64,000 nucleotides of DNA from Streptomyces sp. SAI-135. GTDB taxonomy: Bacteria; Actinomycetota; Actinomycetes; Streptomycetales; Streptomycetaceae. The stretch is taken from positions 2,418,001-2,482,000 of the forward strand of contig NZ_JARXYP010000002.1 in NCBI RefSeq assembly GCF_029893805.1, read 5' to 3'. Numbering within the stretch: the first letter of the stretch is position 1; each line of letters opens with the position of its first letter. Under the pieces are notes generated by a model. The model searched no databases, was not told where the DNA came from, and saw only the letters and a program-made list of their open reading frames with translations. The position numbers and the translations under genes are program-made. Below, one piece after another: positions 50,681 through 62,033 of the stretch.

Positions 50681-53423
50681 TCACAGGTCCGGCGAGGGCG
50701 CGGCCAGCGGCAGCCGCACGTCCACGGTGGTACCCCCGCCGGGCGGGCTGCCGACCGTCAGCCTGCCGCCGATCGCCTCGACCCGGTCGACGAGCCCGAT
50801 CAGGCCGGATCCGCGCCTGGGCTCCGCGCCTCCGACGCCGTCGTCGCGGACGGTCAGCTCCAGGACGTCGTCGCGGATCTCCGCCGACACCGCCACCACG
50901 CGCGCGTGGGCGTGCTTGGCCGCGTTGTTGAGGCACTCGGACGTCACGTAGTACGCGGCCACCTCCACTCGTTCCGGCAGCCGCGTCGCGGGCAGCCGCA
51001 GATCGAGCTCGACGGGGACCGGGGAACGACGGGCCAGGGAGCGCAGAGCGGGCCCCAGTCCTCCTTGGGACAGGATGGCCGGGTGGATGCCCCTGGCCAC
51101 CTGGAGCAGGTCCTGGAAGGTGTCGTCGAGGCCCTTGCCGACGTGTGCCAGCTGTGCGGCCAGCTCCGACGTCGGGTCGGTCAGCAGTGTCTCGGCGAGC
51201 CGCAGTTCCAGCCGGACCGCGACGAGCCGCTGCTGGACCCCGTCGTGCAGGTCGCGCTCGGTGCGGCGCCGGGAGGCGTCCGCCTGGGCCACCACGCGCG
51301 CGCGTGAAGCGGTCAACTGGGCGCTGCTGTCGGCGTTGGCGATGGCGGTGGCGACGAGGTCGGTGAAGTCGGCCAGCCGCCACTCGATGCCCGCGGGCAG
51401 CACCTCCAGGGGCGAGGCGGCGAGGACGAAGCCCCACATCCGGTCGTCGACGACGATGGGCGCGCACGCGGCATGACCGATTGTGGGCGGCGCGCCGGGT
51501 CCGGGTGACCTCGTCGATCGCCGCGCGCTCCGCCGCCCTGCGCTCCTCGCGCATGGCCTGCTCGAGTTCCTCCGGCAGGCCGAGCCCGGACCCGAGGAGC
51601 GTCTGGCTGCCGTCGGGCTCCTGCCGCAGCACGGCCGCGCTGGTGTCCAGCAGGTCTCCCACCTCCTCGGCCACGAGGGCGAACACCTCGGCCGGCGGGG
51701 CGCCGTGGGCCACCAGGGTGGCGACCCGGCGCAGGGCGTCCTGTTCCCGGCTGGTGCGGCGGCTGTCGGTGACGTCGCGGGCGGTGGCGTGGATGAGCCC
51801 CGTCTCGGGGACCGGCCGGGCGCTCCACTGAAGCCGGACCTCCGTGCCGTCGCTGCGCAGGCAGCGGTTCTCGAACCCGGCCGGTTCGGCGCCGTCGGCC
51901 AGCCGTGCGAGGGCCTCCCGGGTGCTCGTGCGGTCCTCCTCGTGCACGAACTCGATGAGCGGCCGGGACAGGAGCTCCTCGCTCGAACGGCCCAGGACGC
52001 GTTCGAAGGCGGGGTTGACCCGTTTGAGCCGGCCGTCGAGCCCGCTGACGCAGAACAGGTCGAGGGAGAGGTCGAAGACGCTCGCCAGCTCCTGTTCGGC
52101 CTCCTCGCGCCGTCCGTGCGCCGCCGCGCAGGAGGCCATGGTGGCGTTCATGCCGCCGACGAGCTGCCTCCAGGCGCCCTCGAACGAGGTCTCGTCGGCG
52201 CGGTGTTCGAGGCGGTTGCGGTCGATCGCGGTGTTCATGGCGCGGATCTCGGCGACCAGACGCTCGGTGGCCACCCGCAGTTCGCGCAGGGCGTCGGCGA
52301 CCTCGCCCGGCTCGTCGCGGCCCGCGTACCGGATGTCGTGGGAGAGATCGCCGTGCGACAGTGCCCGGGCGCCCGCGGAGATCTCGCCGAGGGGGCGGGT
52401 GATCGACCGGCCGAGGGCGACGGCGAGGAAGGTGACGAGGGTGAGCACGGCGAGCGAGGCGGTGAGATCGCGGACCACGCGGGTCTCCGCCTCGCGGCGG
52501 TCTTGGCCTGCGGTGGCGTCGAGTTCGCGGGCGGCCCGGTCCTGAATGCCGCGCAGGGCGCCGATGCGGGCACCGGAGTCGGCGAGCCAGCGTTCGTACG
52601 ACGGCCATCGGGCGGTCTCCGCGCGGGCGGTGGCCAGCAGGTCGCGGACCTGGCGGACGGCCCGGCCGGGGTCCTGGAACCGGAGGGCGTTCAGCTCGGT
52701 CCGCAGGTCGGCCGAGGTGTTCTCCCGGAAGGCGTCCAGCTGTGCCGTCTCCAGGGCGGACCAGCGTCCGGCGCCGGTGGGGCGGTCGGCGGGCCCGGCG
52801 AGCAGGGCGGCGACCTCGGCCCGCTCCCGTTCCGCGGCCTCGATGGCTCGCAGGAGCGCGAGGTGGGCGTCGGCGGCGCGGCCCGAGGCCCGGGTGGGGC
52901 GGCCGGATTCCAGCGCGGTCGCGTCGTCGAGCAGGGCGTCCTCGACTTCGCCGTACCGCTCGGCGATGTCGGGGGCGGTGAGCGAGCCGGCGGCCGTCCG
53001 GGCCCGCAGGGAGTGCAGTTGACGGCGGACGGCGTTCAGGTCACCGGCGACGTCGGAGCCGGACCAGAAGGCGGTACGGGCCACGGCCCGCTCCAGGACC
53101 CGGCGGGTGGCCTGTTCGGCCGCGGTCCGCACCGCCCGGTTGCCGGGCCCCGGGCGCAGCCGGGCCTCGACGGCGGCGAGCCGCTCGCGTGCGACGGCGT
53201 CGCCGACCTCGACGACCGCGAACGCGACCCCGGTGCCGGTGCGGAAGTCGCGCAGGGTCCGCGCCTGCTGCCACTGGGCCGCGGAGTTGAAGGCGGTGAG
53301 GACCAGCAGAGCGGTGACCGGCAGCAGCACCAGCAGCGTCAGCTTCCGGCCGACGCGCAGCCGGGCGAGCGGCGGGATGCGGTGCGGGGCCCGGGGCTTT
53401 CCTCTGCGTGTTGAGCGACGCAT
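50681..53423 (-). pseudogene. NIT/HAMP/PAS/GAF sensor histidine kinase interrupted by a frameshift
   Basis: Reading from ATG 53423, frame 1 encodes TM1 (KLTLLVLLPVTALLVLTAF), a nitrate/nitrite-sensing (NIT-like) domain (RDFRTGTGVAFAVVEVGDAV), TM2 (LAVLTLVTFLAVALGRSI), HAMP, a PAS domain (VFDLSLDLFCVSGLDGRLKR) and the first half of a GAF domain, ending in RTRRAAH. Near 51480-51485 homology moves to another frame (IGHAACAPIVVDDRMWGF). That frame carries HisKA_3 with the phosphorylated His in RRRTERDLHDGVQQRLVAVR and the ATPase domain ending in GSPPGGGTTVDVRLPLA at 50681. One extra base explains the break. Together about 914 aa. Real mutation, phase-variable site or sequencing error cannot be told apart. 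Confidence 0.8.
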
Positions 53424-53432
53424 GACAGTGCC

Positions 53433-53495
53433 TCAGGCGCTGCCGCTGACGAGTGTCGTGCCGCTGACGTGTGTGATGCCGCTGGGGCCCGTCAT
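53433..53495 (-). CDS. Possible 20-aa leader peptide upstream of the kinase
   Basis: The peptide is MTGPSGITHVSGTTLVSGSA. Its ATG (53495) has AAGGGG eight bases before it. Its TGA (53433-53435) lies 9 nt before the kinase ATG and overlaps the kinase ribosome site (TGAGGC), so translation of the two should be coupled. The peptide reflects an 18-bp DNA repeat, present three times (53441-53494). Function unknown; it is too short for a confident call. Confidence 0.4.
   Translation of the reverse strand: MTGPSGITHVSGTTLVSGSA
53441..53494. repeat. Three tandem copies of an 18-bp repeat
   Basis: Copies begin TGCCGCTG at 53441, 53459 and 53477. The first two agree through TGCCGCTGACG and the third has diverged. 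They underlie the leader-peptide frame upstream of the kinase. Confidence 0.7.
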
Positions 53496-53887
53496 GCGAA
53501 ACACCCCTTGAGGGAGGGCACTTCCACACGTCCGCGCAGGGGACGGCCGGCCGTGGTCCGGCCCCCTCAGCATGCCCGTGAACTCCGCCGCCGTCCATGC
53601 GTCCGGCGTCGCCTGTCCGGCACAGGTCGCCGCCGGTCGCGGCACGGAGTCCCGTTCGCCGTACGGCCGTCGCTCGGGGAGGGTGACCATCGCGAGCTGC
53701 GTGCCGCTGCGCCCTGTTGAACTCCCGGACCGTCGCTCCTGCTGTCGCAGGTGGCTTCGGTGCGGCCCGCTCGCTCCGGTCGCCGTCGTCTGCGCCACCC
53801 GGGTCGCGGATGCGGGGGAGCAATCCGCCCCGACTCTTTCCGGGTAGCGGGAAAGCGCGGCCTGCGGCTGGTTGGGACCCTGTCCGC
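53496..53887. other. Divergent intergenic region between the kinase and the receiver gene
   Basis: About 390 bp with no supported gene. Open frames exist on both strands but have no ribosome sites or recognisable similarity. It should hold the promoter of the kinase/leader unit on one side and that of the receiver gene on the other; I could not place either with confidence. Confidence 0.4.
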
Positions 53888-54262
53888 ATGTCCATACGCT
53901 GTCTTCTCGTCGATGACAGCATCCGGTTCCTGGAGGCCGCGCGACGCCTGCTGGAACGCGACGGGATATCGGTCGTCGGCGTCGCACTGTCGGCTGCCGA
54001 GGCTCTCGTCCGGGCCGCGGAGCTGACCCCGGACGTCGTCCTGGTCGATCTCGACCTCGACGGCGACAGCGGCTTCGACGTGGCGGTGGAACTGGCCCGC
54101 AGTGTCCCCTGCGTCATCATCCTGATCTCCACCCACGCGCGGGAGGACTTCGAGGAACTGATCGCCGGCAGCCCGGCACGTGGGTTCCTGCCCAAGTCGG
54201 CGCTGTCGGCACGGGCCATCAGGGACCTGCTGGACGGCGTGGGGGAGCACTCCGCCACCTGA
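53888..54262 (+). CDS. Single-domain response regulator
   Basis: 124 aa, a receiver domain only. Acidic pocket Asp9/Asp10 (CLLVDDS), phosphoacceptor Asp54 (VVLVDLDLDGDSGFDV), a switch Ser in LISTHARE and Lys103 (FLPKSALSA) are all present, so it should be phosphorylated. There is no output domain. It is divergent from the NIT-type kinase and may be its partner, or act as a phosphate sink. The upstream frame is open but the ATG at 53888 begins the conserved domain exactly. Confidence 0.88.
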   Translation: MSIRCLLVDDSIRFLEAARRLLERDGISVVGVALSAAEALVRAAELTPDVVLVDLDLDGDSGFDVAVELARSVPCVIILISTHAREDFEELIAGSPARGFLPKSALSARAIRDLLDGVGEHSAT

Positions 54263-54476
54263 GGGCGGGCGGGCCGCCGACCGGCCGGGAGTTGACCACC
54301 GTTCGGCAGCAGGTGTTGTCGGGACTTGACCGACACGCTTCAATGCGGGGGAACTCGGGGCCGGGAACGACGGCGTACGGATGTGAAGCCTTTCCCGGCA
54401 CTGCCACGGACGGCCCCGGCACACCCTCGCGAACGGCCTGACCAGCCGTCCGGACCTGTACAGAGAGGCCCCCTGC

Positions 54477-55433
54477 ATGCCGCACGCCACACAGCACGCG
54501 GACGACGTCGGTGCCGCCCACGCGGAACTGGACTCGGCTCTGCGAGGCGGCCCCTTCCATGTCGCACTGCGCGCGGCGATCGCCGCGCGCGGGCTGCCCC
54601 TCCAGCGCGTCCAGCACCATCTTTCGCGCTACGGGGTCAAGGTCGGTGTCACCAGCCTGAGTTACTGGCAGCAGGGTGCCCGGCGCCCGCAGCGTCCCGA
54701 GTCGCTGCGGGCCGTACGGGCGTTGGAGGAGATCCTCCAGCTGCCGGAGGAGTCGCTGATCCGGCTGCTCGCCGAGGACGAGGACCGGTCGGCGGCCGAG
54801 CGCCCCGCGGCCCGCTCCTACCGTTCGCTGCTCGCGGCCTCGGACATCCTCGGGCAACTGCTCGACGAGCTGGACGCGCCCCCCGACGGGGGACTGCACA
54901 CCCTGGGCCACCACGAGCGCATAGACATCGGGGCACGCCGCGAGCTGCGCAGCCGTGAGTCGCACCACATCGTGCGCGCCCACCGCGAGGGCGTCGACCG
55001 CTTCGTCGCCGTCCACCACGGCGACCCGGGGTGCGTGCCGGAGCGCATGACCGTGCACGCCCTGGAGAACTGCCGTACGGGGCGCGTCCGTTCGCACCAT
55101 GAGACCGGGGTGCTCGTGGTCGAGCTGCTCCTCGACGCCCGGCTGCGGGCCGGGGACACCTTCCTGTTCCGCCACTGCGTCGAGGACGGCACGGCCGGCG
55201 TCTCCCGCGAGTACGTCCGCGGTTTCGGCTCGCCCGGCGGGCAGTACGCGCTCCAGGTCCGGTTCGACGAGAACGCGCTGCCGTCGCGCTGCCACCGCTT
55301 CGCCCAGCACTCCCCCGCGGCACCCCGCAGCGGCCGCCAGGAACTGTCCCTCACCGGCCGGCACCACTCGGTCCACCTGGTCGAACAGCGGGTGCGGTCC
55401 GGGGTGGTGGGGATCGGGTGGGACTGGGAGTGA
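54477..55433 (+). CDS. HTH-domain regulator with uncharacterised C-terminal domain
   Basis: 318 aa. The N-terminal third looks like an XRE-like DNA-binding fold: FHVALRAAIAARGLPLQRVQ, then KVGVTSLSYWQQGARRPQRP and a leucine-rich helix (VRALEEILQLPEESLIRLL). The C-terminal 180 residues (ERIDIGARRELRSRESHHIV, RMTVHALENCRTGRVRSHHE, VVELLLDARLRAGDTFLFRH) are soluble and contain many histidines; I do not recognise the fold. AGAGAGG precedes the ATG. It stands alone between the receiver gene and lacI. Confidence 0.7.
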   Translation: MPHATQHADDVGAAHAELDSALRGGPFHVALRAAIAARGLPLQRVQHHLSRYGVKVGVTSLSYWQQGARRPQRPESLRAVRALEEILQLPEESLIRLLAEDEDRSAAERPAARSYRSLLAASDILGQLLDELDAPPDGGLHTLGHHERIDIGARRELRSRESHHIVRAHREGVDRFVAVHHGDPGCVPERMTVHALENCRTGRVRSHHETGVLVVELLLDARLRAGDTFLFRHCVEDGTAGVSREYVRGFGSPGGQYALQVRFDENALPSRCHRFAQHSPAAPRSGRQELSLTGRHHSVHLVEQRVRSGVVGIGWDWE

Positions 55434-55459
55434 GCGGGGTGAGGGTGCGGCGACGGCCG

Positions 55460-55487
55460 ACGTAAACGCTTGCGCAAACGTTTACGT
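55460..55487. promoter_or_regulatory. LacI-type operator upstream of lacI
   Basis: ACGTAAACG (55460-55468) and CGTTTACGT (55479-55487) are a perfect 9-bp inverted repeat with a 10-bp spacer. The spacer overlaps a second palindrome TTGCGCAA (55470-55477), typical of LacI-family half-sites. It lies 59 bp before the regulator start and suggests autoregulation of lacI-fructokinase. Confidence 0.75.
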
Positions 55488-55545
55488 GCGCCGCTGAATG
55501 AGATACCTTCCCGGCCGTGGGCCGCCGTTCCGGGAAGGGGATCCG

Positions 55546-56991
55546 ATGCCGACCATGGCCGACGTGGCACGCAGCGCGGGGGTGTCCGTGGCGACCGTCT
55601 CGCACGTCCTCAACGGCACCCGGCCGGTCCTGCCGCACACCCGCCAGGCCGTGCTGGACGCCGTCGACGAACTCGGCTACACCCCCAACACCCTCGCCCG
55701 CTCCCTGGTGACCTCCCGCACCCGCTCCATCGGGCTCGCGGTGTCGGCGATCAGCAATCCGTACTTCACCGAGATCCTCCAGGGCGTGGAGGCGGGCGCG
55801 CTGGAACACGGCTACAGCCTGCTCATCGCCGATCCGCACGACGATCCCGGCCATGAGCGCAAGGTCGTCCAGCTGCTGCACGAGCGGCGCGTCGACGGCA
55901 TGATCGTCGCCCCCTCGGCCGACCCACGCGAACTCGTCTCCTACCTCGCTCGTCATCAGGTCCCTACGGTGTTTCTCGACCGGGTGGTGGACGGGGTGAG
56001 CGGGGGGTCTGCCGGTGGGGTGGTCGGTGAGGTAGCCGGTGGGTCGGTCGGGGCGGCGGTCGGTGGCGGGGCCGGCGGGGTGGTCGGCGGGGTGGCGGCC
56101 CGTGGCACCACCGGCGAGGCGGTCGGTGGAGCGGCGACCCGTGGCACCACCGGCGAGGCGGTCGGTGAGGCGGCGGCCCGTGGCATCACCGGCGAGGCGG
56201 TCGGTGGAGCGGCGGCCCGTGGCACCACCGGCCACGCAGGCGGCGACGCGGTCCGCCCGGCGAACGGCGAGGCAGTCGGCGGCGCAGCCCGTGGAACGAC
56301 CGGCGAGGCAGCCGGTGGCACGGCCCTTGGAGCGACCGGCGAGGCAGTCGGCGGGGCGGGCACTGAGTCGGCCGGACTTGGGGCGGACGCCCCGGTGGGT
56401 GGCTCACACCGTTTCGATCAGGTCTGCGCCGAGAACACCGAGCCGATGGCCGGGCTGGTGACCCATCTCGCCGGACTCGGTCACCGGCGCATCGGTCTGG
56501 TGGCCGGACTGCCCGGGCTGAGCACCACCGCCGAGCGGATCGCCGGGTACCGGCAGGGCCTCACCGCCGCCGGCCTCCCCTACGACGATCACCTGGTCGT
56601 CCACGGGAACTCCGAGTCGGCCGGGGCCGAACGGGCCACGACCGCCCTGCTCTCCCTCCCCGTGCCGCCCACCGCCCTCGTCACCGCCAACAACGCGATG
56701 ACCATCGGCACCCTGCGGGCCCTGCGCACGCACGGTCTCTCGGTACCGGACGACCTCGCCCTGTGCTGTTTCGACGACTTCGCCTGGGCCGATCTGTTCT
56801 CACCCCGGCTCACCGCGATCTCCCAGCCCAGCAGGGAGATCGGCGCGCGGGCGGTCCGTGTCCTGCTGGAACGCCTCGACAGACCGGACCGGCCCGCCCG
56901 GACCGTGCGCCTCGACTGCACGTTCATGCACCGCACGTCGTGCGGGTGCCCCGACCCCGGGGAGGGGGCGCGGCCCTCCTGGTCGGCGTAG
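55546..56991 (+). CDS. LacI-family regulator with repeat-expanded effector domain
   Basis: 481 aa; about 340 is normal. The DNA-binding part is complete: TMADVARSAGVSVATVSHVL and the hinge LGYTPNTLARSLVT. The effector domain begins normally (SIGLAVSAISNPYFTEILQG) up to VPTVFLDRVVDG. Then residues about 150-289 are a Gly/Ala/Thr/Val-rich insert containing RGTTGEAVGGAA units. The normal fold resumes at FDQVCAENTEPMAGLVTHL and ends in LCCFDDFAWADLFSPRLTAI. Removing the insert restores a standard LacI length. GGGAAGGGG precedes the ATG. Co-transcribed fructokinase suggests a fructose or related sugar as effector. Confidence 0.9.
   Translation: MPTMADVARSAGVSVATVSHVLNGTRPVLPHTRQAVLDAVDELGYTPNTLARSLVTSRTRSIGLAVSAISNPYFTEILQGVEAGALEHGYSLLIADPHDDPGHERKVVQLLHERRVDGMIVAPSADPRELVSYLARHQVPTVFLDRVVDGVSGGSAGGVVGEVAGGSVGAAVGGGAGGVVGGVAARGTTGEAVGGAATRGTTGEAVGEAAARGITGEAVGGAAARGTTGHAGGDAVRPANGEAVGGAARGTTGEAAGGTALGATGEAVGGAGTESAGLGADAPVGGSHRFDQVCAENTEPMAGLVTHLAGLGHRRIGLVAGLPGLSTTAERIAGYRQGLTAAGLPYDDHLVVHGNSESAGAERATTALLSLPVPPTALVTANNAMTIGTLRALRTHGLSVPDDLALCCFDDFAWADLFSPRLTAISQPSREIGARAVRVLLERLDRPDRPARTVRLDCTFMHRTSCGCPDPGEGARPSWSA
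55996..56400. repeat. 39-bp tandem repeat array inside the lacI gene
   Basis: Units beginning CGTGGCACCACCGGCGAGGC start at 56101, 56140, 56179 and 56218, exactly 39 bp apart. Degenerate copies follow near 56290 and 56326, and shorter GGTCGGTG-type words precede them. The period is a multiple of three, so the reading frame stays open. Confidence 0.92.
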
Positions 56992-57074
56992 TCGGCCCTC
57001 GTAAGTCCCTTCCGCCTCCGCTCTGATCCCGGAAAGCCCTTCGCAGCACCGCAGTTCGAGAAAGGAACCGTTAC

Positions 57075-57986
57075 GTGATCGTCGTCGCCGGTGAGGCCCT
57101 GATCGATCTGGTCCCGCAGGGCACGGGCGCCCTCGCGGGTCTCAAGCCGGCGCTCGGCGGCGGCCCGTACAACACCGCCGTGGCCCTCGGCCGGCTCGGC
57201 TCCCCCACCGCCTTCTGCTCCCGCACCTCGCTCGACGCCTTCGGCGAGGCCCTGCTGGACGGGCTCCGCGAGGCCGGGGTGGACGTGTCCGCCGTGCAGC
57301 GTGGCACGGAACCCACCACGCTCGCCGTCGCCACGATCGACCCCGACGGCTCGGCCGTCTACTCCTTCTACGTCGACGGCACCGCCGACCGCCTGTTCAC
57401 CGCCCCGGCCGAACTCCCCGCCGGGACGCGCGCGGTGTCCTTCGGCACCTGCTCGCTCGTCCTGGAACCGGGGGCGACCGCCTACGAGGAGCTGCTGCGC
57501 ACCGCGGCCGCGCAGGGTGTGTTCACCGCGCTCGACCCGAACATCCGGGCCGGGCTCATCCCCGACGCGGACGCCTACCGGGTCCGGTTCAAGAGCTGGC
57601 TGCCGTCGGTGTCGCTGCTCAAGCTCTCCGAGGAGGACGCGCGGTGGCTGGGCGGCACCCCGCGCGAGTGGCTGGCCGCGGGGCCCTCGGCCGTCGTGGT
57701 CACCCATGGCGGTGACGGGCTGACCGTGTTCACCCGGGACGGGGCGGTGGTACCGGTGCCGGGCGAGAAGGTCGACGTCGTGGACACCATCGGGGCGGGC
57801 GACACCGTGAACGCGGCCCTGCTGCACGGCCTCGCCACGCTAGACGCGCTGTCCCCGGACGCAGTCGTCGGTCTGGGCGTCGAGGACTGGACCCGGTTGC
57901 TGCGCTTCGCGGCACGCGCGGCGGCGATCAGCTGCTCGCGGGCGGGGGCGCAGCCGCCGTACGCGTCGGAACTGGGCGAGCTGTAG
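57075..57986 (+). CDS. PfkB-family carbohydrate kinase, probable fructokinase
   Basis: 303 aa. The PfkB signatures are present: N-terminal VAGEALIDLVPQ, LGGGPYNTAVALGRLG, and the C-terminal DTIGAGDTVNAALLHGL with the catalytic Asp. The sequence resembles fructokinases that phosphorylate fructose with ATP. GTG start with GAAAGGAA upstream. It follows lacI by 83 bp on the same strand and is likely under its control. Confidence 0.9.
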   Translation: MIVVAGEALIDLVPQGTGALAGLKPALGGGPYNTAVALGRLGSPTAFCSRTSLDAFGEALLDGLREAGVDVSAVQRGTEPTTLAVATIDPDGSAVYSFYVDGTADRLFTAPAELPAGTRAVSFGTCSLVLEPGATAYEELLRTAAAQGVFTALDPNIRAGLIPDADAYRVRFKSWLPSVSLLKLSEEDARWLGGTPREWLAAGPSAVVVTHGGDGLTVFTRDGAVVPVPGEKVDVVDTIGAGDTVNAALLHGLATLDALSPDAVVGLGVEDWTRLLRFAARAAAISCSRAGAQPPYASELGEL

Positions 57987-58005
57987 GGGTCGGGGCCGGT
58001 AACGG

Positions 58006-58048
58006 AGCGAGCGGTGCTCCGCGGGAGTCCCGCGGAGCACCGCTCGCT
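58006..58048. terminator. Bidirectional terminator between fructokinase and uvrA
   Basis: A perfect 20-bp stem (58006-58025 with 58029-58048) with a 3-nt loop lies between convergent genes, 20 nt after the kinase stop and 14 nt after the uvrA stop. Confidence 0.92.
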
Positions 58049-58061
58049 GTGTCGTGCCCGA

Positions 58062-61109
<3,048 letters not shown>

Positions 61110-61301
61110 GCCGGTCCGCACCTTTCTTGGCTTGAGAGGAGTGACAGGGGCGGGGCCCCCGTGCTTTCTCAGACTAGGGGGAGCCACTGACAACGCCGGT
61201 CGGATTCCCGGATGCGTAACAATCCCCGGCCTTCCAGCATGCCCGACGCCGCACCCGACCATATAGCACGCGCATTCGATTTACGGCACTGCTTCACCAC
61301 C

Positions 61302-61330
61302 TTCACCCAAAGGTGTGGCGGCACTAGGGT
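61302..61330 (+). promoter_or_regulatory. Putative promoter of the isomerase gene (leaderless)
   Basis: TTCACC (61302-61307), a 17-bp spacer and TAGGGT (61325-61330) lie 7 nt before the ATG at 61338, with no ribosome site. Confidence 0.5.
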
Positions 61331-61337
61331 CAGCAGC

Positions 61338-62024
61338 ATGATTGATCACGCTCATGACCTGGAGTCTGTACGTGGTGCGACCGAGCGGCTGCTGACCGCA
61401 GCCGCCAAGATGGACAACGCGGACGTGACCGAGTCGTCACGGCTGCCGGGCTGGAGCCGCGGCCACGTCCTCGCGCACCTCTCCCGCAACGCCGACGCCC
61501 TGGTGAACGTCCTGGAGGGCCGGCCCATGTACTCCTCCGCGGAAGCGCGCGACGCCGACATCGAGCGCGACGCCCCGCGCCCCCTCGACGTCCAGCTCGC
61601 CGACCTCCGCGCGAGCGCCGCCCGCTTCGACGGGGCCACGGCCGCGCCTGCGGACTGGTCGCGCACGGTCGAGCTGCGCAACGGGGTCACCGACTCGGCG
61701 TCCCGGGTGCCGTTCCGGCGGTGGGCCGAGGTGGAGCTGCACCATGTGGACCTCGGGATCGGATACGAGCTGGAGGACCTCCCCGAGGAGTTCACACGGC
61801 GCGAGATCGACTTCCTGACAGAGCGGTTCAGGGGCCATTCCGGCGTACCCGCGCTCCTCGTCGAGGAGGACGACGGCCGCCGGATCCCGACGGGCGGCGC
61901 CGGGGATCCCGCGCTCGTCGTCAGCGGCCGCCGGCCCGACCTGCTGGGCTGGCTCGCAGGCCGCCGCGACGGCTCGGCACTCACGGTCCACGGCGGCGCT
62001 CTCCCCGCGCTGCCCCCGCTATAG
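61338..62024 (+). CDS. Mycothiol-dependent maleylpyruvate isomerase family protein
   Basis: 228 aa. DinB-like fold: LPGWSRGHVLAHLSRNADAL near residues 37-55 and a second metal-site region VELHHVDLGIGYELEDLPEE. The C-terminal SCP2-like part is present (ALVVSGRRPDLLGWLAGR). Members isomerise maleylpyruvate or carry out other mycothiol-dependent reactions; the actual substrate here is unknown. Mycothiol is the actinobacterial thiol, which fits the host. The start appears leaderless. Confidence 0.88.
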   Translation: MIDHAHDLESVRGATERLLTAAAKMDNADVTESSRLPGWSRGHVLAHLSRNADALVNVLEGRPMYSSAEARDADIERDAPRPLDVQLADLRASAARFDGATAAPADWSRTVELRNGVTDSASRVPFRRWAEVELHHVDLGIGYELEDLPEEFTRREIDFLTERFRGHSGVPALLVEEDDGRRIPTGGAGDPALVVSGRRPDLLGWLAGRRDGSALTVHGGALPALPPL

Positions 62025-62027
62025 GCT
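62022..62027 (+). promoter_or_regulatory. Putative -10 box of the hydrolase gene, overlapping a stop codon
   Basis: TAGGCT begins with the TAG stop codon of the preceding isomerase gene and lies 6 nt before the hydrolase ATG, with no Shine-Dalgarno sequence between. This fits an internal promoter giving a leaderless mRNA. No clear -35 is seen. Confidence 0.4.
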
Positions 62028-62033
62028 GCCGTC

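Noticed and set aside
49647..53423. One 1258-codon kinase protein
   Set aside because: After about residue 646 the sequence becomes Arg-rich non-homologous text. The kinase core lies in another frame, so the long frame is a frameshift product that runs on into the response-regulator gene.
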